This document shows, piece by piece, positions 55,083 through 64,000 of a stretch of DNA of 64,000 bases (position 1 is its first letter; every line of letters begins with the position of its first letter). The notes below the pieces were generated by a model that worked only from the letters and a program-made list of their open reading frames with translations, searched no databases and had not been told where the DNA came from. The position numbers were made by a program, and so were the translations under genes. Source of the DNA: Acheta domesticus (lineage: Eukaryota; Arthropoda; Insecta; Orthoptera; Gryllidae); the NCBI GenBank assembly GCA_031308135.1, contig JAHLJT010008756.1, positions 130,818,997-130,882,996 on the forward strand. The letters are read 5' to 3'.

Positions 55083-58000
55083 ATAGCTGATTTTGGCGCT
55101 TCAATGTTTCCATAGTGATTTTGCGTGTGCCAAACGTAAACTGCAAGTGTGACTTACTATAGTAGAATGAACATCCGACTGATTATTTTTGGCCCTTTGG
55201 TTTATCGGTGATTTAGCGTGTGCCAAACCTGCACTGCAAACCTGTGGCTTACTCACTATAATAGGATGAACATTATTTTTGGCCCTCCGGTGGTTTGCCG
55301 GTGATTTGGCGTGTGCCAAACCAAAACTGCAAAAGTGTGGCTTAACCAGTATAGTAGAATGAAGGACGGACTGATTATTAGTGCCGCTGATTGGACGTGT
55401 GCCAAACATGTACTGCAAAACATGACTTACTCACTATAGTAGGATGAACATCTGATTATTTTTGGACCTCCGTTGGTTTGCCAGTGATTTGGTGTATGCC
55501 AAACATTAACAGCAAACTTTTGGCTTATTTCCCTTCATATTATAAAATGCCAGTGTTGAGGCCTCGTGTGTGCCAAAGCCAGTCGCAGGCACGTGTTGCT
55601 CGTTACCAAGTTGCATTCGCGTCGCTCGCGAGGCGCCGCGGCGTGGCTGAAGGCATCAAGCAATTGGATCCGCCCTCATTCCCTCATCTTTCCTTCGTCT
55701 CCATTCTTCGTCTTGCTTGTCTCTTAGTATCATAGATTTCCATTTTCTAACCGTGTGATAGAATAACGTGTGGCTGGTTTTGGTGCTTCAATGCTTTTAC
55801 GATAATTTAGCGAGTGCCAAACCTAAACAGCAAAAGTGTGTCTCACTGACTATAGTAGAATAAACATCCGACTGATTATTTTTGACCCTTTTGTTTGTCG
55901 GTGATTTGATGTGTGCCGTACATAAACTGCAAAAGTGTGTCTTGTTGACTACAGTATAATGAACATTCGATTGAGTAGTTTTGGCCCTTGGGGGCCTTGG
56001 GGCTTTGTCGCTGTTTTGACGTGTGCCAAACCTAAACTGCAGAAATGTGGCTTATTCACTACAGTAGCATGACCATCTTTCTGATTATTTTGGCCATCCA
56101 CTAGTTTCCCTCTGATTTGGCGTTTGCCCAATCTACACGGCAAAAGTATGGCTTACTCACTATAGTAGGATGAACACCTGTTATTTTGCAGAGGTTTGGC
56201 GTATACCAAACCTAAACTGCAAAAGTGTAGCTTACTCCCCTTCCTATTAAAAATGCCAGTGTTGAGGCTTCGTGTGTGCCAAAGCTCAGTCGCAGGCACG
56301 TGTTGCTCATTACCAAGTTGCATTCGCGTCGCTCGCGAGGCGCCGCGGCGTGGCTGAAGGCATCAAGCAATTGGATCCGCCCTCATTCCCTCTCCTTTCC
56401 TTCGTCTTTCTTCGTCTTGCTCGTCTCTTAGTATCATAGATTTCCATTTTCTAACCATGTGATAGAATAACGTCTGGGTGGTTTTGGTGCTACAATGCTT
56501 TTACGATCTTTTAGCGAGTGCCAAACCTAAACTGCAAAAGTGTGTCTTTGTGACTGTAGTAGAATGAACATTTGACTAGTTAGTTTTGGCCCTTTGGTTT
56601 GTCGGTGATTTGATGTGTGCCAAATCTAAACTGCAAAAGTATGGCTTACTCACTACAGTAGAATGACCATCTTTCTGATTATTTTGGTCATCCACTAGTT
56701 TGCCTCTGATTTGGCGTTTGCCCAATCCACACTGCAAAAGTATGGCTTACTCACTATAGTAGGATGAACCTGTTATTTTGCAGAGGTTTGGCGTGTACCA
56801 AACCTAAACTGCAAAAGAGTAGCTTACCCCCCTTCCTATTAAAAATGCCAGTGTTGAGGCCTCGTGAATGCCAAAGCTCAGTCGCAGGCACGTGTTGCTC
56901 GTTACCAAGTTGCATTCGCGTCGCTCGCGAGGCGCCGCGGCGTGGCTGGAGGCATCAAGGCAATCGGATCCGCCCTCATTCCCTCTCCTTTCCTTCGTCT
57001 TTCTTCGTCTTGCTTGTCTCTTAGTATCATAGATTTCCATTTTCTAACCATGTGATAGAATAACGTCTGGGTGGTTTTGGTGCTACAATGCTTTTACGAT
57101 CATTTAGCGAGTGCCAAACCTAAACTGCAAAAGTGTGTCTTACTGACTGTAGTAGAATAAACATCCGACTGATTATTTTTGGCCCTTTGGTTTGTCGGTG
57201 ATTTGATGTGTGCCATACCTAAACTGCAAAAATGTGTCTTATTGACTACAAGAATGAACATTCGATTGAGTAGTTTTGGCCCTTGGGGGCCTTGGGGCTT
57301 TGTCGCTGTTTTGACGTGTGCCAAACCTAAACTGCAAAAGTGTGGCTTACTCACTACAGTAGAATGACCATCTTTCTGATTATTTTGGCCATCCACTAGT
57401 TTTCCTCTGATTTGGCGTTTGCCAAATCTACGCTGCAAAAGTATGGCTTACTCACTATAGTAGGATGAACACCTGTTATTTTGCAGAGGTTTGGCGTGTA
57501 CCAAACCTAAACTGCAAAAGAGTAGCTTACCCCCCTTCCTATTAAAAATGCCAGTGTTGAGGCCTCGTGAATGCCAAAGCTCAGTCGCAGGCACGTGTTG
57601 CTCGTTACCAAGTTGCATTCGCGTCGCTCGCGAGGCGCCGCAGCGTGGCTGGAGGCATCAAGGCAATCGGATCCGCCCTCATTCCCTCTCCTTTCCTTCG
57701 TCTTTCTTCGTCTTGCTTGTCTCTTAGTATCATAGATTTCCATTTTCTAACCATGTGGTAGAATAATGTCTGGCTGGTTTTGGTACTTCAAAGCCTTTAC
57801 GATCATTTCACGTGTGCCAAACCTAAACTGCAAAAGTGTGTCTTAGTGACTGTAGTAGAATAAACATCCGACTGATTATTTTTGACCCTTTTGTTTGTCG
57901 GTGATTTGTCGTGTGCCAAACCTAAACTGCAAAAGTGCGGCTCAAAGTTACTCACTATAGTAGAATGAACATGTGATTATTTTGGACATCCGCTAGTTTG

Positions 58001-58175
58001 CCGCTGTTTGGGCGTGTGCCAAATCTACACTGCAAAAGTATGGCTTACACACTATAGTAGGATGAACATCTGATTATTTTCGGCTATCTGTTATTTTGCA
58101 GAGGTTTGGCGTGTACCAAACCTAAACTGCAAAAGTGTGGCTTACTCCCCTTCCTATATAAAATGCCAGTGTTGA
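55083..58175. repeat. Higher-order satellite array
   Basis: Two kinds of module alternate. (1) Subrepeats of about 80-110 bp with GTGTGCCAAACCTAAACTGC, TTACTCACTATAGTAGAATG and GATTATTTTTGGCC; starts of GCCAAAC are at 55129, 55222, 55315, 55401 and 55498 in the first block. (2) A ~195-bp GC-richer module beginning ATGCCAGTGTTGAGGC and containing GGCACGTGTTGC and GGATCCGCCCTCATTCC, at 55547, 56253, 56845, 57548 and 58163. The large period is therefore 592-706 bp, varying by whole subrepeats. Many subrepeats begin with TTTGGC..GCCAAA inverted arms. The open frames of 60-112 codons recurring here are shadows of the repeat. Confidence 0.95.
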
Positions 58176-58440
58176 GGCCTCGTGTGTGCCAAAGCTCAGT
58201 CGCAGGCACGTGTTGCCAAGTCGCATTGGCGTCGCTGGCGAGGCGCGGCGCCGCGGTGCTGCTCGAGGCCGCAAGGCAATTGGATCCGCCCTCTCTTCTC
58301 CTCTCTCTCTCCCCTTCCTCCGCCTCCTCTGCCCGCAACTGCTCCCGCTAATTAATCCGCGGTTCCCGCTCTTGTGCCTTCCGCTCCTTAACATCCGCAT
58401 TTCCTCTTGATTAATCCTTGTTTGATGTCACTCTTCGCTC
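58163..58440. other. Terminal GC module and CpG-rich unique flank
   Basis: The fifth GC module diverges after GGATCCGCCCTC into TCTCTCTCTCCCC and then unique DNA with GCTAATTAATCCGCGG and TTGATTAATCCTTG, which contain paired-type homeodomain-like TAATTA and ATTAATCC words. Regulatory function is conjecture. Confidence 0.4.
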
Positions 58441-61400
58441 GCTCCGCGTACAGAGTGCCTCAGAATTGGGAGAAGGCTTTCAGAACTGAAAAATGTTTGT
58501 GTAAACCAATGGAATGTTTAAGAGTGGGTGGGTATTCAAAAATAAAACGTGTTTTATAATCTTCTTTTTACTTTCTTGCTACGGAGTAGACAGAAAGTTA
58601 CATAATGCTGCCCCCCAAAAACGGCGAATTTTCGGCAGAAAAACTCTTAATACAGGGCCCTGGCAATGCAAAAGTGGATAAATCCAGTTGTTCAATTTAG
58701 AAAAGAATCCTCTAATATGTGGTGTAGCCAGAATCCATGTTTTGTGGGTCCTTGATGCCGAAACATTGGATGACGATAAAACGTCTGTGAACAACGCTAG
58801 CGGCTAAACTGTTCAGCCGATTTTCCACCAAAATTGATATTCCCCAATCGATTTGGCTGATGTCGCGGTCTCTATTATTTGAAAGCGATATTTTAATTTT
58901 GGTGGGTACATTATGTAAAGACCCTGGAACCTTTTTAAAATTTCACAAAAAATGCTCCATCGTTTTTTTATTAAATTTTGTTGTTGGATTGTGTGAAGGA
59001 CGTTTAAGAGAATGACGTAGGTCTCATATTCGTTGAAAACTGATTTTTCAAAAACTGCAAAAGTTCAATTTTTTTGACAGTCTTCCTACAACCAAAATAT
59101 TAAAGATAGAGATTTTTCCCTTAATGAAATCTGTTCCTTAAAGATATGTTTTGAAATAAGGTCATGTACAATTTTTCGAAAATTTGAGTATTTTCACGTA
59201 ATTTTGCATGAAATTACGGGCGAGAAAGTACGTGCTGTTGTAGCACTAATTTTCTCAGACTTTCGATGTGGTTTAACCTGATAAGTGCTTACATGGAGGT
59301 TGTGGGCCCAGCCATCCATCCGGTAACAATATCTCGTTACCATGGGGACTCTCAGATTTTAGTCTCTTGAAATTTTAACCATCTTTTGTATTAGTCCATT
59401 GCAATATGATAAAAGTGTAAAACGAGGATTACCGAAAAAAAACTCTTTAACAACGAGTTTTTTTAAAAGATTGCAATACCTAACTCAAACTGTGTATTCG
59501 GATGAGGCACATCGTTGGACCACATGAAAAATTGATACCTCTCAAAATATCTCTCTCTTTCGTCATTTGCCGAAGTGTGGTTTAATCTTGAGCCACGCCA
59601 TTTATTTCACGGGAAAAAAACAGTTTTTTACTTTATAGAGCGGCTGTCTTGTGAATTATCTTCAAGAAAATGTTGATTGGTAAGAGTGAGCTATTTTGTA
59701 AAAATATCTCTTCACTTAACGCCACAGTAGACGCTTCTTCGTCAACAGTCGTTTAGGACTAGGAGCATAAAGTGGATAAAGGCGAAATTATCTCATTATA
59801 GGTTGACCTCGTTCATTCTTTTTATTCTAAACATTCTGATCAAACGATATGACGCCAAGGGTTGCTTGGGACGGGAGTTCACAATCGCTAATTACTCCAA
59901 AACCTCTGCACTGATCATACCGAACAAAAATTTTGATTTAAAACACTTCAATATCTTGAAGATATTAAAAAAAGGAAATTCGTGTGAACTGATAAACTGC
60001 TCACGGCTACTGCAGAATTAACTAAAAATCATATTTTCCTTTAATCTTAAAGCAATCAGGGATTTTCCGAACTACGCACGCGTAGTAGAGTTTTAAATTA
60101 CTTATTGCAGCATTCGGAAATTCGAGAAACTCCTGTGTAGTGTCAGTATTGTCCTATTACTATTTGTCACTATTATCCATTTTAAGTTCAGTAAATTCGG
60201 GGCAACAGTGCTTCACTACTCTTTGTCATGAAGGCCTTCTGTTCTACAATCATTCACGAAAATGGGGCTTTCTTTCTTTCAAGAAGAGAGATGTAATAGA
60301 AGCTATTTTTATACTATCGTAGAAAAACGTTTCTAGTTCGTGAGCGAAATTGTTGTTTCTTGTTCGACCTCAATTGTTTTTGGCTTCAACCTATCGGTCT
60401 CCTCAAAATATTTTTAATCTTAATCATGCAAAAATAATGAATTTCCCGAGTTAATTTAAAATGGTAATTATATTGTATAATAATGTACAAGTATATGTTA
60501 ATAATAATAAAGTATATGTATTACAGTGTGAAATATATTATTTGATACTATTCAATTTTTAGGGAGTAAATTATAATGATTAATCAAAACAAATAGTTTT
60601 GTGCTCCGACGCTCAGAGAGCCTACGTGAGTAAACAAAAGCCCGTCGATGGTAAAGACATACTATAACTGCAAGTAATTAACCATTAAGAAACATTCGTC
60701 TTTAATTTTACGAATACAATGCATATGTATATTTTTGTATACCAGCATTACAACATAGTACAACGTGCTCTAAATGGGCCATGATTTGACATTCGATATC
60801 AATTCGTCGTGGATGAAGACCTGAATGTAAAACATATTGTTAAAATCGCTAAATATTTTATTAATATACCAAACTTAAATTTCATCTGCTTAATCAAAAC
60901 AATAATCCGACAGTTCTGGTAAAAATATTAAAACTGTACCGATTTTTTACTGGAGTAACGTTGTTACTCACCTTGGTATTCGACGTGTGCAAAATATCTC
61001 GGTATTCGAAGGGTTAACATTATAAACTATCTAGCGTACCCTCGAATAACTCTCGCATGCTTCTCTTCACCCTCTTCTTTATTTTTTCATTTCCATATTA
61101 TTTTCTTCAAGGCCCTTTTATCCTCATCACTTGTTCTAAATGTCACCTTGTAATTGATAACAATATAATACACCCTTGTCAATTCTTATTTAACTTTATA
61201 ATCGAGCAGAGTTACACCCGTGTAATTCAGTCGCTTTGAATATCACGTAATTAGTAATTTCACATACAGTTGCAGATTCTACAGCCTCTGAACAGGTGAG
61301 GTATAATCGGGAAGCGTTAAATCAGCAAAAATGTAATAGAATGGTCAAGAAGATATCAAAATTTTAGTTTTTAAAGGCCTAGAACGCTTCGTTTCAGAGT

Positions 61401-61595
61401 TATCTAACGACATAGATTCAAACTCTTGACGTGCGTTGGGAGTTGCCTTTTTTATGAATATTTTTCTGCGTTTTTTAAACAAATCCTTCACATTTTTAAA
61501 GCCAACGTGCAATTCTTCACGTCTCCGTGAAATTCTCTTTGTTTAGACATTTATAAAGACTGGTTGCGTGTGAGAGCCGCAAAGGGAAGGTATAC
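58441..61595. other. AT-rich unique sequence
   Basis: Over 3 kb with no gene, RNA or repeat recognised. Near 60960-61017 the word GGTATTCGA occurs twice, followed by AGGGTTAAC, which resembles a piggyBac-type end (TTAACCCT on the minus strand); no partner end was found. Confidence 0.45.
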
Positions 61596-61725
61596 TACTG
61601 GAATAATATAGGAGACGATTGCATAAACTGCTATTGATACTGGAATAATATAGGAAACGATTGCATAAACTTTTATTGACACTGGAATACTGGAATAATA
61701 CAGGAGACGATTGCATAAGCTGCTG
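61596..61725. repeat. 42-bp tandem repeat, three units
   Basis: Unit contains TACTGGAATAATATAGGAGA and CGATTGCATAAACTGCTATT; the third has a 9-bp internal duplication (ACTGGAATA). Confidence 0.9.
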
Positions 61726-61749
61726 TCGGTGCCTTGTCTTGTGCACCGA

Positions 61750-62100
61750 CATGTGATTATTTCGAAGCGCCGCGCCGCGCCTTCCCGGCCATACACCCGA
61801 AGCCCCGGCTGTGGCGCTGCCGGCGCCCGCGCCGCCGAGCGCTGGTGCGCGAATTAATTCTCGCGGCGCCGCGCTGCGTTCGACGGCGGGGGCGGGGCGG
61901 GGGCGGGAGCCGCAGGGCTTTGAGGAGCACGGCTGCGCTCAGCCGCAGCGCGCCCTCCGCCCCCCCGCCCTCTGCCCGCCGCCAGCCATCGCCCCTGCGG
62001 GCCCAGGCGGCCGCCCGCCGAATTCCGCGTCTGCCTCTGATGGCTCGCTACACCCAACGGGGGAGGGCGAGCGCTACAGGGGGCGGAAAAACACTGCCGG
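61750..62100. other. CpG-rich unique block
   Basis: GC-rich and without a tandem unit; includes CGCGAATTAATTCTCGCGGC (61849-61868), a TAATTA-bearing near-palindrome. Open frames of 100-150 codons cross it on both strands and are Arg/Ala/Pro-rich and unrecognised. Confidence 0.4.
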
Positions 62101-62105
62101 CGAAT

Positions 62106-62274
62106 TATACTGCGGTTTTCATAACTTTGTCCCTGACAGGAATCAGCTGTTTCGCTGCCATCCAATCAGGAGCTTATATTTCGTGACAGTGACGTCAGTA
62201 TGGTGACGTTCAAGCTCCCGATTGGATGAAATCATGAACAGCTGATTTCTGTCAAGGACGAAAATCGCAGTATA
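62106..62274 (+). mobile_element. Foldback MITE, copy 2 (169 bp)
   Basis: Ends TATACTGCG and CGCAGTATA are perfect inverted repeats. Arms extend through CTGACAGGAATCAGCTG / CAGCTGATTTCTGTCA and ATCCAATCAGGAGCTT / AAGCTCCCGATTGGAT. The centre has GTGACGTCAG, containing the CRE palindrome TGACGTCA (62191-62198), and a second TGACGTT. Sister at 23876-24049. Confidence 0.9.
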
Positions 62275-62870
62275 GGAAGGTATCCGGGATTCAGTGTTGT
62301 TAAGAATTGTCGGGTCAGGAATCAGAATGGATTGATTGATTATTTTTGTGCCTGGCACATCACGCTTAGTGATCTATGAATGATCGTGGCTGTTCGGGGT
62401 GACGTCGCGTCGGAGGCTGTGTTTCGATCATCTTGCCGTGGTCTTCCTCGGGGCTGGTCTGCCTGAGGACGACCACGATAAGGTGGTCGAAATGTCGGCA
62501 ACGCAGCCTTTGACGTGGCGTCATCCGGATCATTCACATGTCTCCAGCCGCAGAAGCCTATGACTTCATTTAAGCGCAATGATCGTTATTGTCGTAAATT
62601 TAGTGCACATTGTATCTCGAGAGAAGATGGTGCTCCTCTCCTAGTGGAACGGTGCTGAGATCCATTTAAGACGTGCGGTTTTCTTCCGCGTGTCAGTGAG
62701 GCCCCGCTTGTGAGTAATGCCGTCTTGAGGTAATGAGCCGCTGCTGGCAATGAGCGCAGAAGGTGGCCGAGCCGACGTTGGTCAACGGCTGATGAGGCGA
62801 TTCGGCGGACGCGGCAAGAAGTGGACCTGCCAGCGACGAGGAGGGGATGAGGTGGGGGTGGCGTTGCGGG
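62275..62870. other. Unique, with a possible retroelement 3' end
   Basis: 62440-62510 contains CTGAGGAC, a perfect 7-bp stem with GATAAG loop, then AAATGTCGGCAAC. Such stem-plus-GAAAYGTC motifs are frequent near the 3' ends of LINE and Penelope-like elements, and they resemble a hammerhead ribozyme core. No coding part accompanies it. Confidence 0.35.
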
Positions 62871-63199
62871 GGCGGGGCGAGGCGGGACGAGGCGGGGCGA
62901 GGCGGGGCGAGGCGGGGCGAGGCGGGGCGAGGCGGGGCGAGGCGGGGCGAGGCGGGGCAAGGGGGGCGAGGCGGGGCGAGGCGGGGCGAGGCGGGGCGAG
63001 GCGGGGCGAGGCGGGGCGAGGCGGGGCGAGGCGGGGCGAGGCGGGGCGAGGCGGGGCGAGGCGGGGCGAGGCGGGGCGAGGCGGGGCGAGGCGGGGCGAG
63101 GCGGGGCGAGGCGGGGCGAGGCGGGGCGAGGCGGGGCGAGGCGGGGCGAGGCGGGGCGAGGCGGGGCGAGGCGGGGCGAGGCGGGGCGAGGCGGGGCGG
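62871..63199. repeat. Near-perfect 10-bp array (GGCGGGGCGA)n, ~33 units
   Basis: Apart from GGCGGGACGA at 62881 and an interruption at 62951-62966 (GGCAAGGGGGGCGA) the array is invariant, which points to recent expansion. It keeps all frames open, producing ASPRLAPPRP or GEAGRGGARR translations. Confidence 0.98.
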
Positions 63200-63440
63200 A
63201 CTCTGTAATGCGGCGCCGGCACCCCAAGTCCCCCTAGTATTAATCATGCATATTAGCGCGGGATCTTGGCGCCTCCGTCCCGCCGACGCTGCCCCTCGTA
63301 AGCCCCCCCGCCCCCTTTCCCCTCTCGGCACGCCACCCCTCCGCCGCCCACCAAATCCACGAAGTTGATTTCTGGGAGCTTCGCCGCCCACCCGGACCTG
63401 CGCCCCTCGTGTTCGGTGATTAGGGCTGCAGAGATACTCG
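63200..63440. other. CpG-rich unique block
   Basis: Contains TAGTATTAATCATGCATATTAGCGC (given here as positions 63234-63258; core words ATTAATCATGCA) between GC-rich stretches. ATGCATATTA resembles a POU/octamer-like word. No gene is called. Confidence 0.35.
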
Positions 63441-64000
63441 CTTCGCAGGGGTTAATTCCCCAGGGCAAGGATCCAAATGATAAACAATTGACACGAATGT
63501 GCGGGTAACAAATTGGTTGCTTTATACCTGTCAGTTTCCAAGAAAATATAAGCATTTTACTAGATATTTAAAACTGGAAAATAATGTAATAAGTTGAACC
63601 TGCTAAAACATTTGCTGAAATATCTACGTACTGCAGAACTAGTGACTTTTCTCTCTAGTGCACGTTGCTTCCGGTATCGTCTAGGGAATTGCGTGTGTGT
63701 TATATTTCTTAGTTACTTAGTTGTAGTTACCTTATGTATTTATAAGTTATCTTTGTATGAGTTTGTTTATCCTGTGTAAACCCTGCGACCGAGAGAAAGC
63801 TCATTAGCAGGAAATAATAAACAAATAAATAAATAAACAAACCATAAAATTTACATTTATAATTCTAGTGAATACCTTGCAGTTTACTTACTACAGAAAG
63901 TGTCAGAAAATGTGTGTAATAACTTATGCAGAAATAAGGGTTGAGTTCAGTATAGAAGAAAAATAGGGTATATTTGCGAAAAGAAACATTAAAATGTATT
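63441..64000. other. AT-rich, possible poly(A)-type retroelement tail
   Basis: 63640-63840 ends in AGGAAATAATAAACAAATAA and ATAAATAAACAAACC, after ACCCTGCGACCGAGAG. An A-rich TAAA-type tail like this often ends a LINE or processed transcript on the + strand, but no coding part is visible. Confidence 0.35.

Noticed and set aside
55129..55500. CRISPR array
   Set aside because: Subrepeats vary in length, have no unique spacers, and the host is eukaryotic.
55083..58351. Recurring 62-112-codon frames such as NAKAQSQARVARYQVAFASL
   Set aside because: They recur because the GC module recurs; no start context, and frames differ between modules.
60960..61017. piggyBac end (TTAACCCT on the minus strand)
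   Set aside because: No partner end or TTAA found at a plausible distance; kept only as a remark.
62586..63391. ASPRLAPPRP repeat protein candidates
   Set aside because: Direct product of the 10-bp array in all three frames.

Overview
This window reads as eukaryotic, non-genic nuclear DNA, most likely from an arthropod and probably an insect. The basis is an AT-rich, intron-like background with several transposon classes common in insect genomes: hAT-, piggyBac- and mariner-type DNA elements or their non-autonomous derivatives, an RLE-encoding LINE, an R1/I-type LINE remnant, and two tRNA-derived SINE families. The species cannot be settled from the sequence. I found no convincing host exon, rRNA or functional tRNA gene. 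The only long ORF that reads as a recognisable protein is the C-terminal part of a LINE polyprotein (39394-40407, minus strand).

Mobile elements by position. 0-2.2 kb: a SINE-A fragment, a non-autonomous hAT with a perfect 8-bp target duplication, and a truncated SINE-A between two ~120-bp direct repeats. 9.3 kb, 34.2 kb and 41.7 kb: three copies of a ~380-bp terminal-inverted-repeat element built largely of CACTGATT/AATCAGTG motifs. 16.6-18.2 kb: a piggyBac-like element flanked by TTAA, then a second inverted-repeat element. 22.2-24.05 kb: SINE-B, two SINE-A copies, and a foldback MITE whose sister lies at 62.1 kb. 29.5 kb: a 186-bp MITE. 33.4-35.2 kb: SINE-A, a CACTGATT element, and a hAT-like element carrying AACATCGATGTT palindromes. 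38.1-41.5 kb: a nested cluster with two SINE-B copies (one split by SINE-A), a LINE bounded by TAA repeats, and an inverted SINE-A. 50.1-51.4 kb: SINE-B abutting an internally deleted mariner, then a divergent SINE-A. 52.4-53.1 kb: a decayed R1/I-type LINE.

Tandem repeats form the second layer. More than a dozen GC-rich minisatellite blocks of 0.2-1.8 kb interrupt the AT-rich background (2.9-4.5, 5.5-5.9, 6.6-7.9, 12.3-13.8, 15.2-15.4, 21.2-22.1, 25.2-26.1, 27.1-28.0, 30.9-32.6, 35.6-37.1, 44.2-46.0, 47.6-48.6 and 62.9-63.2 kb). Their units are 10 to 33 bp. Some are G-rich and some C-rich on the + strand. These blocks produce nearly all the long but spurious open frames. A different array at 55.1-58.2 kb has a higher-order structure: ~80-110-bp subrepeats carrying small hairpins, alternating with five copies of a ~195-bp GC-rich block.

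Between repeats lie AT-rich unique stretches and short CpG-rich unique stretches (about 2.9-3.5, 12.0-12.3, 17.2-17.6, 40.6-41.0, 47.4-47.6, 52.0-52.2, 58.3-58.4, 61.75-62.1 and 63.2-63.4 kb). Some contain homeodomain-type words, so regulatory DNA of a distant gene is possible but not shown. Overall the window looks like an intergenic region or a large intron shaped by transposons and slippage-prone minisatellites.
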